Source of the DNA: Takifugu bimaculatus
Lineage: Eukaryota; Chordata; Actinopteri; Tetraodontiformes; Tetraodontidae
DNA: 64,000 nucleotides
Direction of reading: 5' to 3'
Assembly (NCBI GenBank): GCA_004026145.2
Contig: CP034979.1
Span: 14,417,404 to 14,481,403 of the forward strand
The notes beneath the pieces were generated by a model. It saw only the letters and a list, made by a program, of their open reading frames with translations, had not been told where the DNA came from and did not search any database. Numbering within the stretch: position 1 is the first letter of the stretch; each line of letters begins with the position of its first letter. Made by a program: the position numbers and the translations under genes. Of this stretch, positions 1 to 11,254 are shown one piece after another.

Positions 1-2613
1 TGGTTTCCGTGGCAAACGGGCTGTCGCGGTATGACCCGTTGGACGGGGGTTGAGGGTCGGTCTGTATGGCTGTGTCGGCGGTTCGCTCAGGGGTGCTGAG
101 GGGTCTGGTGTGGTCCTCTGTGGAGATGGCAACATCTAACATCTCTGAGCCAAAGACAGGAGGGAAAAGGACCTGGGAGAGGCCACTGAGAGAGCTGAGG
201 GGGGTGCTGGAGGACAAGGAGGAGGCGGAGGAGTTGGAGTATGAGTGTGGCGGAGGGCCTCCGTTGGCCACTACAGAGTGCAAAACACAGTTAGTACAAG
301 GTGAACCTTGACCTTTGTTCAACCCGCTACGTGTGATTTTAATCATTTTTAAATGGTTTCAATTTTTGTAGGAGCAGAAACTAAATGAAACGGGAAAACT
401 GCGTATCATCAGGTTGCATTTTGAATCTTTCTCCTAAAGTTATTCACGCCTGGTAATGTCTAACATCTAATCGTACACTCTAATTTGAGGGGAAATACTC
501 TGACAGAAGCCAACATACATTTGTGGAGCCAGCCATATTCTGCCACCATCTCTTTGTACGCAGGGTATCGTCCTGCCTCCTGTTGAAAAGCACAAAAACA
601 ACGACCAAATCACGCAGATCTGCTGAGGAACTGTGGAGACATCGAAGCCAAAGCTACAAGTGCTGATGGTGAGACCCTACGGACGCAATAATGAACACAC
701 TTTCACTCTTTAACGTGACAAGCGACCATTTGTTAAGCAGAACTGCGAAGGCTTTGCTCATCAATATCACTTCTGCTTCTGTATATAAGAGTTGGACCTA
801 TAACTGGGAGGAATACACCCCAGGAACGGGAGAATTCTGCTGATTATAATCTGATCCATCTGAGCCTTTGAATAATGGACATTGTCCCTGGCTGTTTCTC
901 ACACGTGGAACCTGAGATCAGAGGGGTAAAATGAGCATGCGGTGATGTTATTAGGCTAAGAGTGCACACTTTGTATTCGCTGCAAGTTACAGACGCCCAT
1001 TCACAAGCAAGACGGTCGCTTGACATAAAGATAAGTGACACTGAGCAGCCGTGCACACACTCACACACGTATCAATGTATAGGAAACATTGTGGGATGTA
1101 AGCAGCGCTGCTCATTTGAGAGACGCTAGCATCGTTACCAGAGACACATCTCCACTCTACTTTTCATGTTTCTATTAGCTCTCTTTTACTCTCCACCATC
1201 TCCTAAAGGACCCGATTAAATGTGACTGACTTTACATTTTACAAACTCGCGCCGTCTCTCACCCTGATGGTCAGCATCACATGGGTGTGGCTCTTCAGGA
1301 CCTCCACAGCGTTGCTGTGGGTGATGTCGTCGAAGTTGACCCCGTTGGCTGCGAGGATCTGATCCCCCATTTTGATGCCGTGTTGCTCCGCGATCCCGCC
1401 TGGATCCAGCCTGAGGAGACCAAACAGGCAACCGTGCACACGCATAGACATCAACCCCCAAGACAGACGCATCACGTCAGTCCACCATCTCTTTTCTCGT
1501 TCAAGGTCACAGGGATCGAGAGAGCGTTTTATTGGAATGTGTCTCGGCGGCCGCTCGCTTCCTACTTTGAGACGTAAATTCCGAGCCCGAACTCTTTGCC
1601 TCCTCTGATGTTGAACCCGAGGCGGTAGTCGTCTGAAGTGGTGAAGAGATGGACGATTCTACGGAGAGCACCGTCGGAGCCGGCCTCTGGCGGCGCGCGT
1701 CCGCTGTCCTCCACGACCATCCGCCGGTGAATCAGATCCACCCTGAGCAGGAACAGGAAGCAGAAGCACAAGAACACACTCATATGACAATAGAGATTCC
1801 TTCAGATGATAAGCTGGACCTGAGGGCCGGGTCATGCGAAGGTCATGTGAAGGTCACGTGACGGCACGAGTCAGTGAGGAGATCTTTGCGTTCTTCTGTC
1901 CTCACCACGTGGTCTTCTCCTTAGAGTAGCGGATGCCCGGGATCTTTCCCACTCGTCTCACCGCCATCCGCAGTCTGTTGTTCCCCGTCAGGACCTTCAC
2001 GGCGCTGCTCATGGTGATGCTCTCCAGGCCGACGCCGTTCACCTCCATCAGCTTGTCGCCTACAGTCAGCCCGGCGCGTGCTGCGGTCGCAGGAGGGCGT
2101 CAGCCACAAACACGCGGAGCGCGAATCTCACCCGTCTCACCTGCTGGACTGTCATCTTCCACTTTACTGACAAATATGCCGAGTCCATGTTCGGAGCCCC
2201 CTCGGACACTGAAGCCCAGTCGGCCATCCGGGCTCTTATCGACCGTCACTGTGTGGATGTCATCACTGTCGTCTCCTCCTGAAAAACACAACCGATAAAA
2301 AAAAAGCATCAATCAACTCATGAGCGGACTGTATATCAGAATCCCAACTCTGACATCAGACAGATCTGTTTATTGCCTTTGTTACCGTAGCAACACTTGC
2401 CCATCATCAGGCCTTAAACTCACCATCAGCAGGGGCGTTAATAAGAATGACCCTGCCCATTGGGGAGGAGGAGCGGTAACCGTGGCGCTGCTTCTTCAGC
2501 ACGTAGCGCGTGGAGCTGTGGGACCCCCCAGACTGGCTTCCAGTGTTGAACTGGGGGTGCCCACCTCCATTTGTCATCTCCCTCCAGTCAGAGGAGAGAG
2601 AGGAGTGAGGCAT
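1..2613 (-). CDS. pdzd7: PDZ domain-containing protein 7, 5' part (partial)
   Basis: Seven coding exons on the minus strand: 2613-2424, 2278-2141, 2080-1906, 1742-1566, 1410-1263, 579-519 and 270 to beyond base 1. All have GT-AG borders and compatible phases. They encode an N-terminal tail (SSPMGRVILINAP), PDZ1 (GRLGFSVRGGSEHGLGIFVS, then GDKLMEVNG), a linker, PDZ2 (YRLGFNIRGGKEFGLGIYVS, then GDQILAANG), and the start of the Ser-rich region ending in TADTAIQTDP. PDZD7 is known as a scaffold of the Usher type 2 complex at hair-cell stereocilia ankle links, with whirlin, usherin and ADGRV1. The match to PDZD7 rather than whirlin rests on the SSPMGRVILIN segment, the GRYPAYKEMV linker and the neighbour sfxn3. 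The start is uncertain: ATG at 2613 or at 2577 (MTNGGG). The C-terminal half, with PDZ3, lies outside the window. Confidence 0.93.
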
Positions 2614-5327
2614 ATCAGTCGTCCCTCAGTCATCCAGACAGGAGGAGAGCTGGGGTCTGCTGGCAGGACGGCTGAGAAGGAGGTTCAGCTGGGAACGGAG
2701 CGGATGCTCTTTCCCAGCTTTCCCGGTTGTTGGTCCTGCAGATGGTGAGACGGGACGCTCAGAGCTGTGACTAACATCCCGGTGCTTCACCAAAACACTC
2801 AGACTGTCCAAAGTGAGGAAAAAAAGAGGATTTTCACTCGCTGAAATTCTTTGCAGATTGATAAATAAAAGGGATCATCCACAAGTTCTCCCTGAAGTCT
2901 CTAGATCGACCTCAAAGGAGGTGGCGTGTCTGTTGTCCCACGCCTCAGGTGAGGACCCCAGCTGCTCTGTAGAGAAGCTGCGGTGCATGTGCATCTCCTG
3001 GCTCCATGTTTAATTAATTAGTTGCCTGTTCGGACAAGAGTGTAATGAATTAAGTGCCCACAGTATGTTCCAGCAAGCCAGTAAAACAGCGTTATTTGAC
3101 TGTTACAATATATAATCCACAAGCTAAAGAGATCAGGAGAAAATATAACACAAACACATTAGAATCCTGTAGGTGTGTAAGACTCGTGTGTGTGTTTATG
3201 AATCAGCACCACGGACAGCGACAGAACACAGGCAGCGCTTTCATTTAAGTTCTGTTCCAGATCGGCACCTGAGAACGGTGGTACCAACACAATAAATCGT
3301 CTTAAACGCGTCTCTATAGCTGCATTTCCGGTCAAACAACTGCACAGCAAACGGCATTATTACCTGATATTGTCATTTGGTGTCGCTGAGACAGCAGGGT
3401 CGACAGCAGGAGCATTATTGCGCCTCCCCCGTTTTCCAGGTGACCGTTATTATCTGGGAGGTGTAATCCTTTTAAGCCCCAGCAGCTGTGGACTTCAATA
3501 TGAAAATAAGTCAAGACATCTCTCAGTCTGCTTTATTCTGACCCCAGTAACCTTACATCTGCAATAGTCCGTTAAGATTACATTTGTTAGAGAGGAAAAA
3601 GTGAGCGGGGTTATTTGGTCTTGCAATACCCCCACCTGGTGGCCGTTAATGATAACATGTTAATAATGACAATTGAACAGTAATAATGTGCATTTAAATT
3701 GCTTCTAACCCACCCCCCATGTTTTTTTGTAAGGAATTGCAAAAATATAAAATAATAGAATTGTTCCTTAAGTTAAAAAGTCCGGCAAACGCAATTGTAC
3801 AAGCTTCTTTTGTACGAGTTTCTCTTGTGTAGAAAGTCACTGATTTGATGTGCATATCAGAAATGAAATCCATTTTCTTCATCACGCCCTTATAATTCTA
3901 CCCTCTGCATTTACTTCCAATGTAGAAACTGACACAAAAGAATACATAAAATGGGTTTTGCTAGAGCTCCGTGTCTGGTGTTTGGAATGTTTTCAGCGCG
4001 TCTCTGTTTTACGACAGAAACTAACGCTTTACAGCAGCGCAGCTCCGGGTGCTACTAGAGGTCATAACAAGACTGTCGAGCAGCCAGAGCAGAGCAGGTC
4101 TGTTTCTATGAAAAATATTAATAACCATTTTTATATTGTATCTAAACAGCAGCATCTTTATGTACTTTTGAAACAATGACTGAGGCGTTTTAGCTTTATT
4201 GGTCATCCGCATAACCTGCTAGCCAACAGCTGAATGTAGTTTTAACGATAAAGAAGGGGGGGGATTTTGGGTTTTTGTCCCGAACAGGCAGATTTTTGTG
4301 TTTGTCTTTTGTAATATTTAATGCTGATGGCATTTAAAATGGTTTGGTGTGCTGTTTAGAAGTGTATTTGGGTGTGGAAGTTTTATTTTCATTTTCATTC
4401 TCTAGCCTTGCTAGTTCGCTAGCTTCACTTGTGGGTCGACTTGCTAACTGGGTTCTTAAAAACGTCTCCTAATTACTTAATTTACTGAATTAATTGACTT
4501 TCCATTTGTAATGTAATAATCTTTCGCGTCTACCCGATCACAAGCTGGTCATTTTTTGGTATGCATTTTAAAAATGTAACCATTTAAAGCAGAAGGGCAA
4601 CATGTAGTTAAATGAAACCACTTTTTAAATATTACGTTTATGGTTTGTTTTTTGTTTTTTTAAACTTTGACACAAAGGAAATCACATTAAACTTGCTATA
4701 GCCAGCATTTTCACAATTTCCGGACAGCTTATTTGCGTTGGGAGTTGCCCATCAGAGAACACACATTTCCATCATTGAGTCACTTTTCTGCATCTGTTGC
4801 AACAATCCGCGTTTCCAAACTGGACCCTCGGGTCTTCAGGGTGCAAATGTAGCTTTCTCTCATGTTTCCAAGTGTTGGAATGTCACCCTGGCTGGGTGGC
4901 GCTTTGACACAGGTAATTATGGGTTTTCCAACAAGGTTGCACATTGTTCTGTGATGCGTGCTTTGCATATAGGTGAGTATTTGACCTTTTGTTGGTTAAT
5001 ACCTGTCGATTAGTAAAATAACTCAACAGGTTATGGGCGGATTTTAAAGAAATTTGCCAAGGAACAGCTCGTTAAATTTGGCGTTGCAGATTCCAAAGAT
5101 CAAAGCCAAGGGGTTGTGATCCTAAAGCCAATCATAAAGCTCTGATGCAACCTTCTATTACTATTGCCTCATATGAGCTTGGAGGTATTTTTAAGTCAGC
5201 CTCCACGCACAAGGTTGTTTAGGGGGCGAGTCAGTCATGTGGGGAACTGAGCCACCTTTTTTTCCCCGGTAGTGTTGGAGTCCGGCGTGAATATATTCAT
5301 TTTTCCACGGAATCAAAGTAAATAAGG
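2614..5327. other. Intergenic region between divergent pdzd7 and sfxn3
   Basis: This 2.7 kb stretch separates two head-to-head genes and so holds both promoters and 5' UTRs. No coding exon could be supported. Most of it, especially 3000-5200, is AT-rich, with poly(T) runs, and no conserved element was recognised by eye. The sfxn3 transcription start probably lies just upstream of 5328. Confidence 0.6.
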
Positions 5328-7553
5328 ATGTCTGGAGAGTTGTCGCTCGACATCAACATCAAGGAGCCGCGATGGGATCAAGGCACTTTCATGGGACGGG
5401 CCAAGCATTTCTTCATGATCACAGATCCCAGGAATGTGCTGCTGTCTTCCAAGACCCTGGAGGGTGCTCGGGACATCGTGGAGAACTACAGGTAGGCGAT
5501 CACCACTGGGGGCCAGTGTGGCGAGTCTCTGCACTAACCTCTAGTGTTCTGCTGTTCTGTCTCGTGCACTAAAGCTGGTGTTACTGCATTCTCTCGTGTC
5601 AAAGTCGCTCCATTGTTGTGGCTCTTCAGAGCCGGGAGAGCCAAAGCTGGCCTGACGGAGGATGAGCTGTGGAGGGCCAAGTACATCTACGACTCCGCGT
5701 TCCACCCCGACACGGGCGAGAAGATGTTTGTGATTGGGCGGATGTCTGCTCAGGTGCCAATGAACATGACAATCACAGGCTGCATGCTCACCTTCTACAG
5801 GTACAGCAGAGCTTTCACACACGCTGAAGCCGTTTGTGTCTGAGTGCTAAAGCAAGGCAGAGTAAAAATAGGCATTTTAATCCCCAAACAGTTCAAATCC
5901 TCTTAAGGAATAAAAAAAAATCACTCTCACAGCAGAGTCACTGTTGAATCATGTGATGATTTTGTCCTCGGAGGGAAATTGAGCCTTTTATTTGTGTTTG
6001 TGTCTTTTCTGACGATAGCGACGGTCAAATATCCTACACACAAATAGCGTCAGTGAATGTGACGCAGGTGGAAGCGCACATTTGAGGGTTGATCTTTCTA
6101 AACGGCGTCCCAGCAAAAACTTGGTTTCCCTTTTGGTTTGTGTTTCCAGGACGACTCCCGCCGTGGTCTTCTGGCAGTGGGTGAACCAGTCCTTTAACGC
6201 CGTGGTCAACTACACCAACCGGAGCGGCGACGCCCCCATGACTGTGAAGTAAGGACCATTCTGGCTTCTTTGAGTTCCCTAAATAAGAGATGCGCTGAAA
6301 CGGGTGTGTTCACAGTCAGCTCGGCGCGGCCTACGTCAGCGCCACCACCGGAGCCGTGGTCACGGCGCTGGGACTGAAGTCTCTCGCTAAGGTATTCCCG
6401 GCGTGAACTAAAATCCTGCCTCTGCAGACGTGCGTGAGCCGCTGCGTCTAATCCACTCCTGTTCCTCAGCGTCTGCCCCCGATCGTCAGCCGCTTTGTCC
6501 CCTTCGCTGCTGTTGCTGCTGCTAACTGTATCAACATACCCTTCATGAGACAGAGGTGAGGACGGATCCACGCTCCAGTTCCCCCCCCCCCCCCTCCCCC
6601 GTCACTCATTCTGTCCTCCGTCCTCCACCCAGGGAGTTGAAGTACGGCATCCCGGTAACGGATGAGAATGGAAACAGGTTGGGAGAGTCGCCCAACGCTG
6701 CCAAACAGGCCATCGCTCAGGTGGTGGTGTCGAGGATCGGCATGGCGGTGCCAGCGATGGGTGAGGACGTCTGAGAGAGCAACTCATGCTCACGTGCTCC
6801 AGCTCAGTTTTTACAGCTTTAGACACAACAAGCGCCGGATGGTTCCACAGCAACACTGAAGGACGAATGATAAATCTGGAATCAGCGGCTCTTATCTCAT
6901 CAGTTTATGAAGAACATAATAGAATAATAAACATGGACAGCACAAGAACTTCGTGCCCTTTTACATTAAAAACACGACCCGAACATTAAGGTTCCTATTT
7001 CCTGCCAAATTCATCTGATCTGAGTTCCTTTTTCCAGCCATCCCCCCCGTCATCATGAACGCCCTGGAGCAGAAAGCCTTCATGAAGGTAGGCGTGGCAG
7101 TCGGGCCCTGGGCCCTGGGCCCTCGGCCCTGGGCTGCTCACTTCTGGCTCTTCTTTATTTCCTCCCATCTCGCTCACCACGGTTGGTTCTGCCATCTTGT
7201 CTCCCTGTAGCGATTCCCAGTTTTAAACGCTCCAGTTCAAGTGGGGCTTGTGGGTCTGTGGTAAGTGAAGCAACATTGCTGCCCTCTTTTATTCAGTAGC
7301 GCCGTCTGAAGCACCCCCCTCCATCTTTCTGCCCCCCCAGCCTGGTGTTTGCAACCCCTCTTTGCTGCGCCCTCTTCCCGCAAAAGAGGTACGGAGGTCG
7401 AGCTTGTGCGTAACGTTTGGATGTGTTCGGGACTCATGTTCCGTCATCTGTTGCAGCTCGATGAGCGTCAGCGGTCTGGAAGCAGAGCTGCAGGACACCA
7501 TCAGGCAGAAGAGCCCCCACACCACCACCGTCTACTTCAACAAGGGCCTGTAG
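5328..7553 (+). CDS. sfxn3: Sideroflexin-3, mitochondrial serine transporter family
   Basis: Ten exons: 5328-5491, 5630-5800, 6150-6248, 6316-6391, 6470-6555, 6633-6760, 7038-7087, 7211-7260, 7341-7388 and 7457-7553. They join in frame to 322 codons plus stop, the usual sideroflexin length. Landmarks are the start MSGELSLDINIKEPRWDQGT, the family signature FHPDTGEK, the segment GRMSAQVPMNMTITGCMLTF, then AAANCINIPFMRQRE and the end VYFNKGL. Sideroflexins are multi-pass inner mitochondrial membrane proteins; SFXN1 and SFXN3 import serine for one-carbon metabolism. Several residues look like SFXN1 (GIPVTDENGNRLGES), but the pdzd7 neighbour matches the human SFXN3 locus, so sfxn3 is preferred. 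The splice sites are canonical and there is no frame disruption. Confidence 0.95.
7103..7134. repeat. GGGCCCT heptamer tandem repeat in sfxn3 intron 7
   Basis: About four imperfect copies of a GGGCCCT unit (one reads CGGCCCT) lie just after the donor of the 123-bp intron between 7087 and 7211. The unit is palindromic at its core, so it can fold on itself. Confidence 0.7.
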
Positions 7554-9152
7554 GACAAGCCGCCCCCACCTGTGGCGTGCATGGCGGCACAAATATGAAA
7601 GCTAAACAACTCTCATCTCTATATACTCCCTTTTATTTGCTTTGACTCAGTATTTTTCTTTTATTTCCACTACAGATGAACTCAGACCGTCTCCTGAGCT
7701 CGTTTCTCTTCAGGGGGGGGCCGTTGGTAAAAACACCCTTAAACTTGACGAGACACTGAATGAAAGTGTGTGTGTATGTGTGTGTGTGTGTGTGTTGCAT
7801 TCAGGCTCACTCCCAGGTGGAACCACTGGAAACATTCTTGTGTATTTGTTGTCATGTTGGATCACTGGGATCAATGGTTTGGATGGAGCAGCCCTCTCTT
7901 TAAGTTCCGTTTCTCCGTGTCGCACTCGTCAGGGTGCTCGTGGGCATTGTTCACTCCACTTTAAAGTGTTCTTTAAACCGTATTAAAACCGTGGTGCTAG
8001 AAAAGTGTGACAGTAAAACATGAAGAAGTCATTTCTAATGTGGATCAGCGAGCGGTAAGGGTTCATTAGACGCATCGTCGCTGTGGTAGATTTTATCTTT
8101 CAGGGCTGTTTTTAATCATTGGAGGTGGCTTTATGAGCCAGGGCGATCGCTATGGCGACTATTGGTGGATGGGTGTGTTTACGTACAGGGCAGAGAGGCC
8201 TGGCAGTGAATGTGAGCACAAATAAGAGCATCTACTGATGCTTTTAACGACAAATGACTTTGTTTTAGTGTTATTTAGACTCATTTATTGGATATATTTA
8301 TGATATAATGCACATAAGCACATATGCATGAGGGACTTTACACTTTAATGTGTCTGGTTAAGAGTTTATCAGCCGGCTTTATGTCTGTGCGACCTGTGTG
8401 TGTTGGTGTGTGTGCTTTCGTCTTTATTCACTCGAGTGGAACGTCGTGGCTATTTAGGGGAAAATTAGCGCGGGTGCAAAGGGACTTTAGACTCGGCTCC
8501 TGAATTAACGCGACTTTAAAGGTCAATTTTTAAGTTTTGTTTTTACACCTTTTTTCGCCTAAATGCGTCAATGTAAAATTTAGCCTCTTGTATGAAACTC
8601 CAGTTTTGCTTTGTGTTGTAGTTCTCTTCAGATGTAAAAGAAGTAAACCTAAACCTGATGCTAACTCTTGTTGTGTTCCCTGTTGACTATTCGTCCTGGC
8701 TGTGCTGCTGCAGGCGTTAGTTGGACGCGTCTCGCTGTTTAAAAGGAGCCTCCGTTTGTTGATCGTATTTATTATGCTGGGTAATGCCGAGTCACCCGTG
8801 CTCTGGATCCTGATTCGCGCTCGCTCTGCAACACGGATCGTTTCTGCAGAGCTCGCCAAAGATGAGCGGCTCACGTCTTTCAGGAGCGAGTGGCTTCTCC
8901 TCGTTTTGCTTTGTCGTGTGGACCTATTTCGCCTGGTTTTGACTTGCTTTAGCTTCGTCACAACCAAGAATGTCTCCAGAGATTGTCACGAGCATTCAAG
9001 AGTGATGGAAATGCCGCGCAAAATCCCCCCAGCGTTCATGAAACTGCTGTTTAAACACCCAAATTGTAACAACCTATATTTTTATCTGCTTTAGCTTCCT
9101 GTTGGTTGGGCCATTTCACGTCAACATGTTTTACTCTGAGCAATACAATAAA
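7554..9152 (+). other. sfxn3: sfxn3 3' UTR with poly(A) signal
   Basis: No coding exon is seen after the sfxn3 stop. A (TG)n microsatellite sits at 7766-7795. The best poly(A) signal is AATAAA at 9147-9152, which would give a UTR of about 1.6 kb. The 130-aa open frame at 8702-9094 shows no family resemblance and is treated as chance. A shorter UTR cannot be excluded. Confidence 0.6.
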
Positions 9153-9222
9153 ATCTGTAACAGTGTTTAGACTTTGTGTCTTTAATGTTGCTGGAAACAA
9201 AACACATCCGAAGTTGATTTTT

Positions 9223-9237
9223 TTTATTTCATTTATT
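9223..9237 (-). promoter_or_regulatory. Poly(A) signals of the first selenou1 gene
   Basis: Two minus-strand AATAAA hexamers at 9237-9232 and 9228-9223 lie about 180 nt beyond the SECIS. They face the sfxn3 signal at 9147-9152, so the two transcripts end tail to tail within about 100 bp. Confidence 0.65.
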
Positions 9238-9373
9238 GAGTCAACGATCATGTTAAAGTCATGTTAAACTATGTAAAACCAAAAATGAACAAGTCCAGGA
9301 AGGTGTGACGATGTCATTTCAGTTCTTAGCGCATAAAAACAGCTCGGCTCCCTTCAGGCACTCCAACATGACA

Positions 9374-9408
9374 GATGTGTGTGTCTGCGTGTGTGTGTGT
9401 GTGTGTGT
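9374..9408. repeat. (TG)n microsatellite
   Basis: An interrupted GT-repeat just downstream of the SECIS on the minus strand, where it reads CA. Its CA strand could extend the basal SECIS helix by pairing with the TGTGTGTG that precedes the SECIS. Confidence 0.85.
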
Positions 9409-9409
9409 A

Positions 9410-9470
9410 GCGGCATCAAACTTGGTCATCCCCAATTAGAGTTTAGAGCCAAGTTATCATTGTCACACAC
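9410..9470 (-). ncRNA. SECIS element of selenou1 copy 1
   Basis: A SECIS is the RNA hairpin in the 3' UTR of selenoprotein mRNAs that recruits SBP2 and recodes UGA. On the minus strand the 5' quartet ATGA is at 9460-9457. It is followed by 12 nt, then the unpaired apical AAA at 9444-9442, and the 3' quartet TGAT is at 9418-9415. The helix arms AACTTGG and CCAAGTT are perfectly complementary, and a basal TGTGTGTG/CACACACA helix is possible. It lies about 400 nt after the stop at 9859. Quartet spacing and loop match the SECIS of the neighbouring copy. Confidence 0.88.
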
Positions 9471-9858
9471 ATAACCCAAACAGCTAATCTGGTCGTGCAG
9501 GAGGGCCGTTCGGCCGCCTGGCACCGAAAAAAGCAAAAGATAAACTCGGACGCTCCTCATTTAGACATTTTAGACATTTGACTGAAGAAAAACTCCCTGG
9601 TGACAGTTTCAAGTGATGATTGTGCCTGAATAATAAAAGCTGCTAAAAAAAGACCCTTAATTTTATTCTTTAAAAAAAAAAAAAAAAAATTGTTTTTTAA
9701 AAAGTTGTCATTGATAAATGACACATTACCAGCTAAATTCTGAATCATTAAAATTAGAGTAAGTTCAAGTGCAAGGTGGCAATATTAAATGTTACTCAAA
9801 CACAACAAAAATCCACTCTAATGTGTTGTGCGTGTGCCGGGTTGTTCGGAAATGTGAC

Positions 9859-10938
9859 TTATTTGGGGGGTACAATTCTTTTGGCAGCCTCCAGAACCTC
9901 AGCAGGGTCCACCTTGTGGCCAAACTCCTTCTCGCGATGTTCCAGCAGGACCCCCTGCAAGCACGACATGCGGGTCAGAGACCGAACCGCACCTCACCAG
10001 AACCTCCGTTCACACCCCAACGGGGCGCGTTACCTGGTCTCCCGCTCCGATGACAAACACCCCCCCGAGGACGAAGCCCTCGCCGTTCATGTTGCCCTGG
10101 TAACCGGACCTCCAGGCCCGCATGAAGTTCTGCCACACTCCCAGCCGAATGAAGCCCAGACCCTTCATCTGCCTCCTCAGCGGGCCGTAAAAGACTTTCT
10201 GCAAACAGAAGCTACAGTCAGCCGAACCCGGACAGGCGCGGGGGGGGGGGGGGGGCGCCGTCGGCCGTGCCCACCTGCTCGTCGATGAAAATGTCCCCGG
10301 CGAAGTGCGGTCTGAAGTCCTGGATCTCTGTGCCGACGTTCTCCTTGACCACGGCGACCAGAGGGACCCCGAGCTCCTCCAGCTGGGGCTTGAGAGAGGA
10401 CAGCTCAGAGGCCTCCTGCGGGACAGCAGACGGTCACAGACGGTCACAGACGGTCACAGACGGTCACAGACGCGCTTTCCATCGTGAAATGTGCAGCGGC
10501 GGCGTGGTCACCTCTCTGCACAGAAATCATCCAGGCCGCCGCACCGCCATGACCACGGCGCCGCTGGTCTCCCACAGGCTCTTTGCTTTGATGACTTTAT
10601 CTACAAGCAGAACAGGAAGTTCCCGTTTCTAGGACAGGACGATCGTTTATCTGCTAATAAACACACAACATTTGTGCAACACAGCAAATAATGGAAGCTG
10701 AAGGCGGTCCAAGAAATATTAGAGCGCGACCTCTCAGGGTTTGGGAGAGCACATCGCTCTTTCCAAGCCTGCATATACATTCTTTAATATCTATTCTATA
10801 ATATAGAATCTATATGCATTAACTATATGCCTATAACACAGCCGTCATGGCCCTGTAATCTCCAGTACCAGCAGCTTTTTGAAAGCAGCTTTTCCTCAAT
10901 TCCAAACAATCCCTGACATTGTCCGTTACGTACAGCCC

Positions 10939-10998
<60 letters not shown>

Positions 10999-11254
10999 CA
11001 GTAAAGAAAATGGTAAATGACTGCTTCCTTTGTTGGAGTACTCCTCCAAAGGTTTTCAAATGCAGCCGTGGCTGAGGCGGGTTATCGCCGTCACGGAGCG
11101 AACGCCCACCGTCGGTGGTGGAGCGCAGGTCAGCGTCCTCCAGGTACTCCAGCGGCGCCTTCGCCACCTTAGGCAGGCACAGGTCAGTGTTGGCCAGGAA
11201 GATTCCGGCTATTGCCGCTCCTACGGCACCGAGGCCCAGCGACCAGAGGCCCAT
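9859..11254 (-). CDS. selenou1: Selenoprotein U1 (PRXL2A/FAM213A-type), tandem copy 1
   Basis: Five exons on the minus strand: 11254-11110, 10600-10512, 10415-10275, 10198-10034 and 9954-9859. They total 636 nt, or 211 residues if TGA at 10529-10527 is read as selenocysteine (Sec73). The site reads RRPG-U-FLC-RE, a UxxC redox motif where mammalian PRXL2A has CxxC. Other landmarks are the N-terminal hydrophobic segment (MGLWSLGLGAVGAAIAGIFL), the FYGPLRRQMKGLGFIRLGVW block, GEGFVLGGVFVIG and LLEHREKEFG. The family has a thioredoxin/peroxiredoxin-like fold; PRXL2A is described as a redox regulator. The start at 11254 gives an exon 1 of 145 nt, the same as the tandem copy. An upstream in-frame ATG at 11395 also exists. 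The paralogue suffix (a, b or c) was not determined. Confidence 0.93.
10431..10470. repeat. Four 10-bp tandem units in selenou1 copy 1 intron 2
   Basis: Four perfect copies of CGGTCACAGA fill 40 of the 96 bases of the intron between exons 2 and 3, that is, just downstream of the Sec-codon exon. Confidence 0.9.
10527..10529 (-). other. Selenocysteine codon (TGA) of selenou1 copy 1
   Basis: In-frame TGA between GGA (Gly72) and TTT (Phe74), three codons before Cys76. It sits 17 nt before the end of its exon. Reading frame and family similarity continue on both sides, and a SECIS is present in the 3' UTR, which makes recoding the best explanation. Confidence 0.92.
10942..10996. repeat. (CA)n microsatellite
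   Basis: About 27 uninterrupted CA units in intron 1 of selenou1 copy 1. Confidence 0.95.

Noticed and set aside
5953..6012. Possible C/D snoRNA in sfxn3 intron 2 (GTGATGA and a CTGA 50 nt later).
   Set aside because: No D' or C' box, no convincing terminal stem, and a low-complexity putative guide.
8702..9094. 130-codon plus-strand open frame.
   Set aside because: Lies in the sfxn3 3' UTR; no family features or conserved motifs.
10512..10600. In-frame TGA in PRXL2A-like exons as evidence of pseudogenes (also at 13768-13770).
   Set aside because: Both TGAs sit at the known Sec position of fish SelU, the frame is intact around them, and each gene has a SECIS in its 3' UTR.
10942..10996. CRISPR-like or other functional array at short tandem repeats.
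   Set aside because: These are simple vertebrate microsatellites without spacers; the gene content is eukaryotic.
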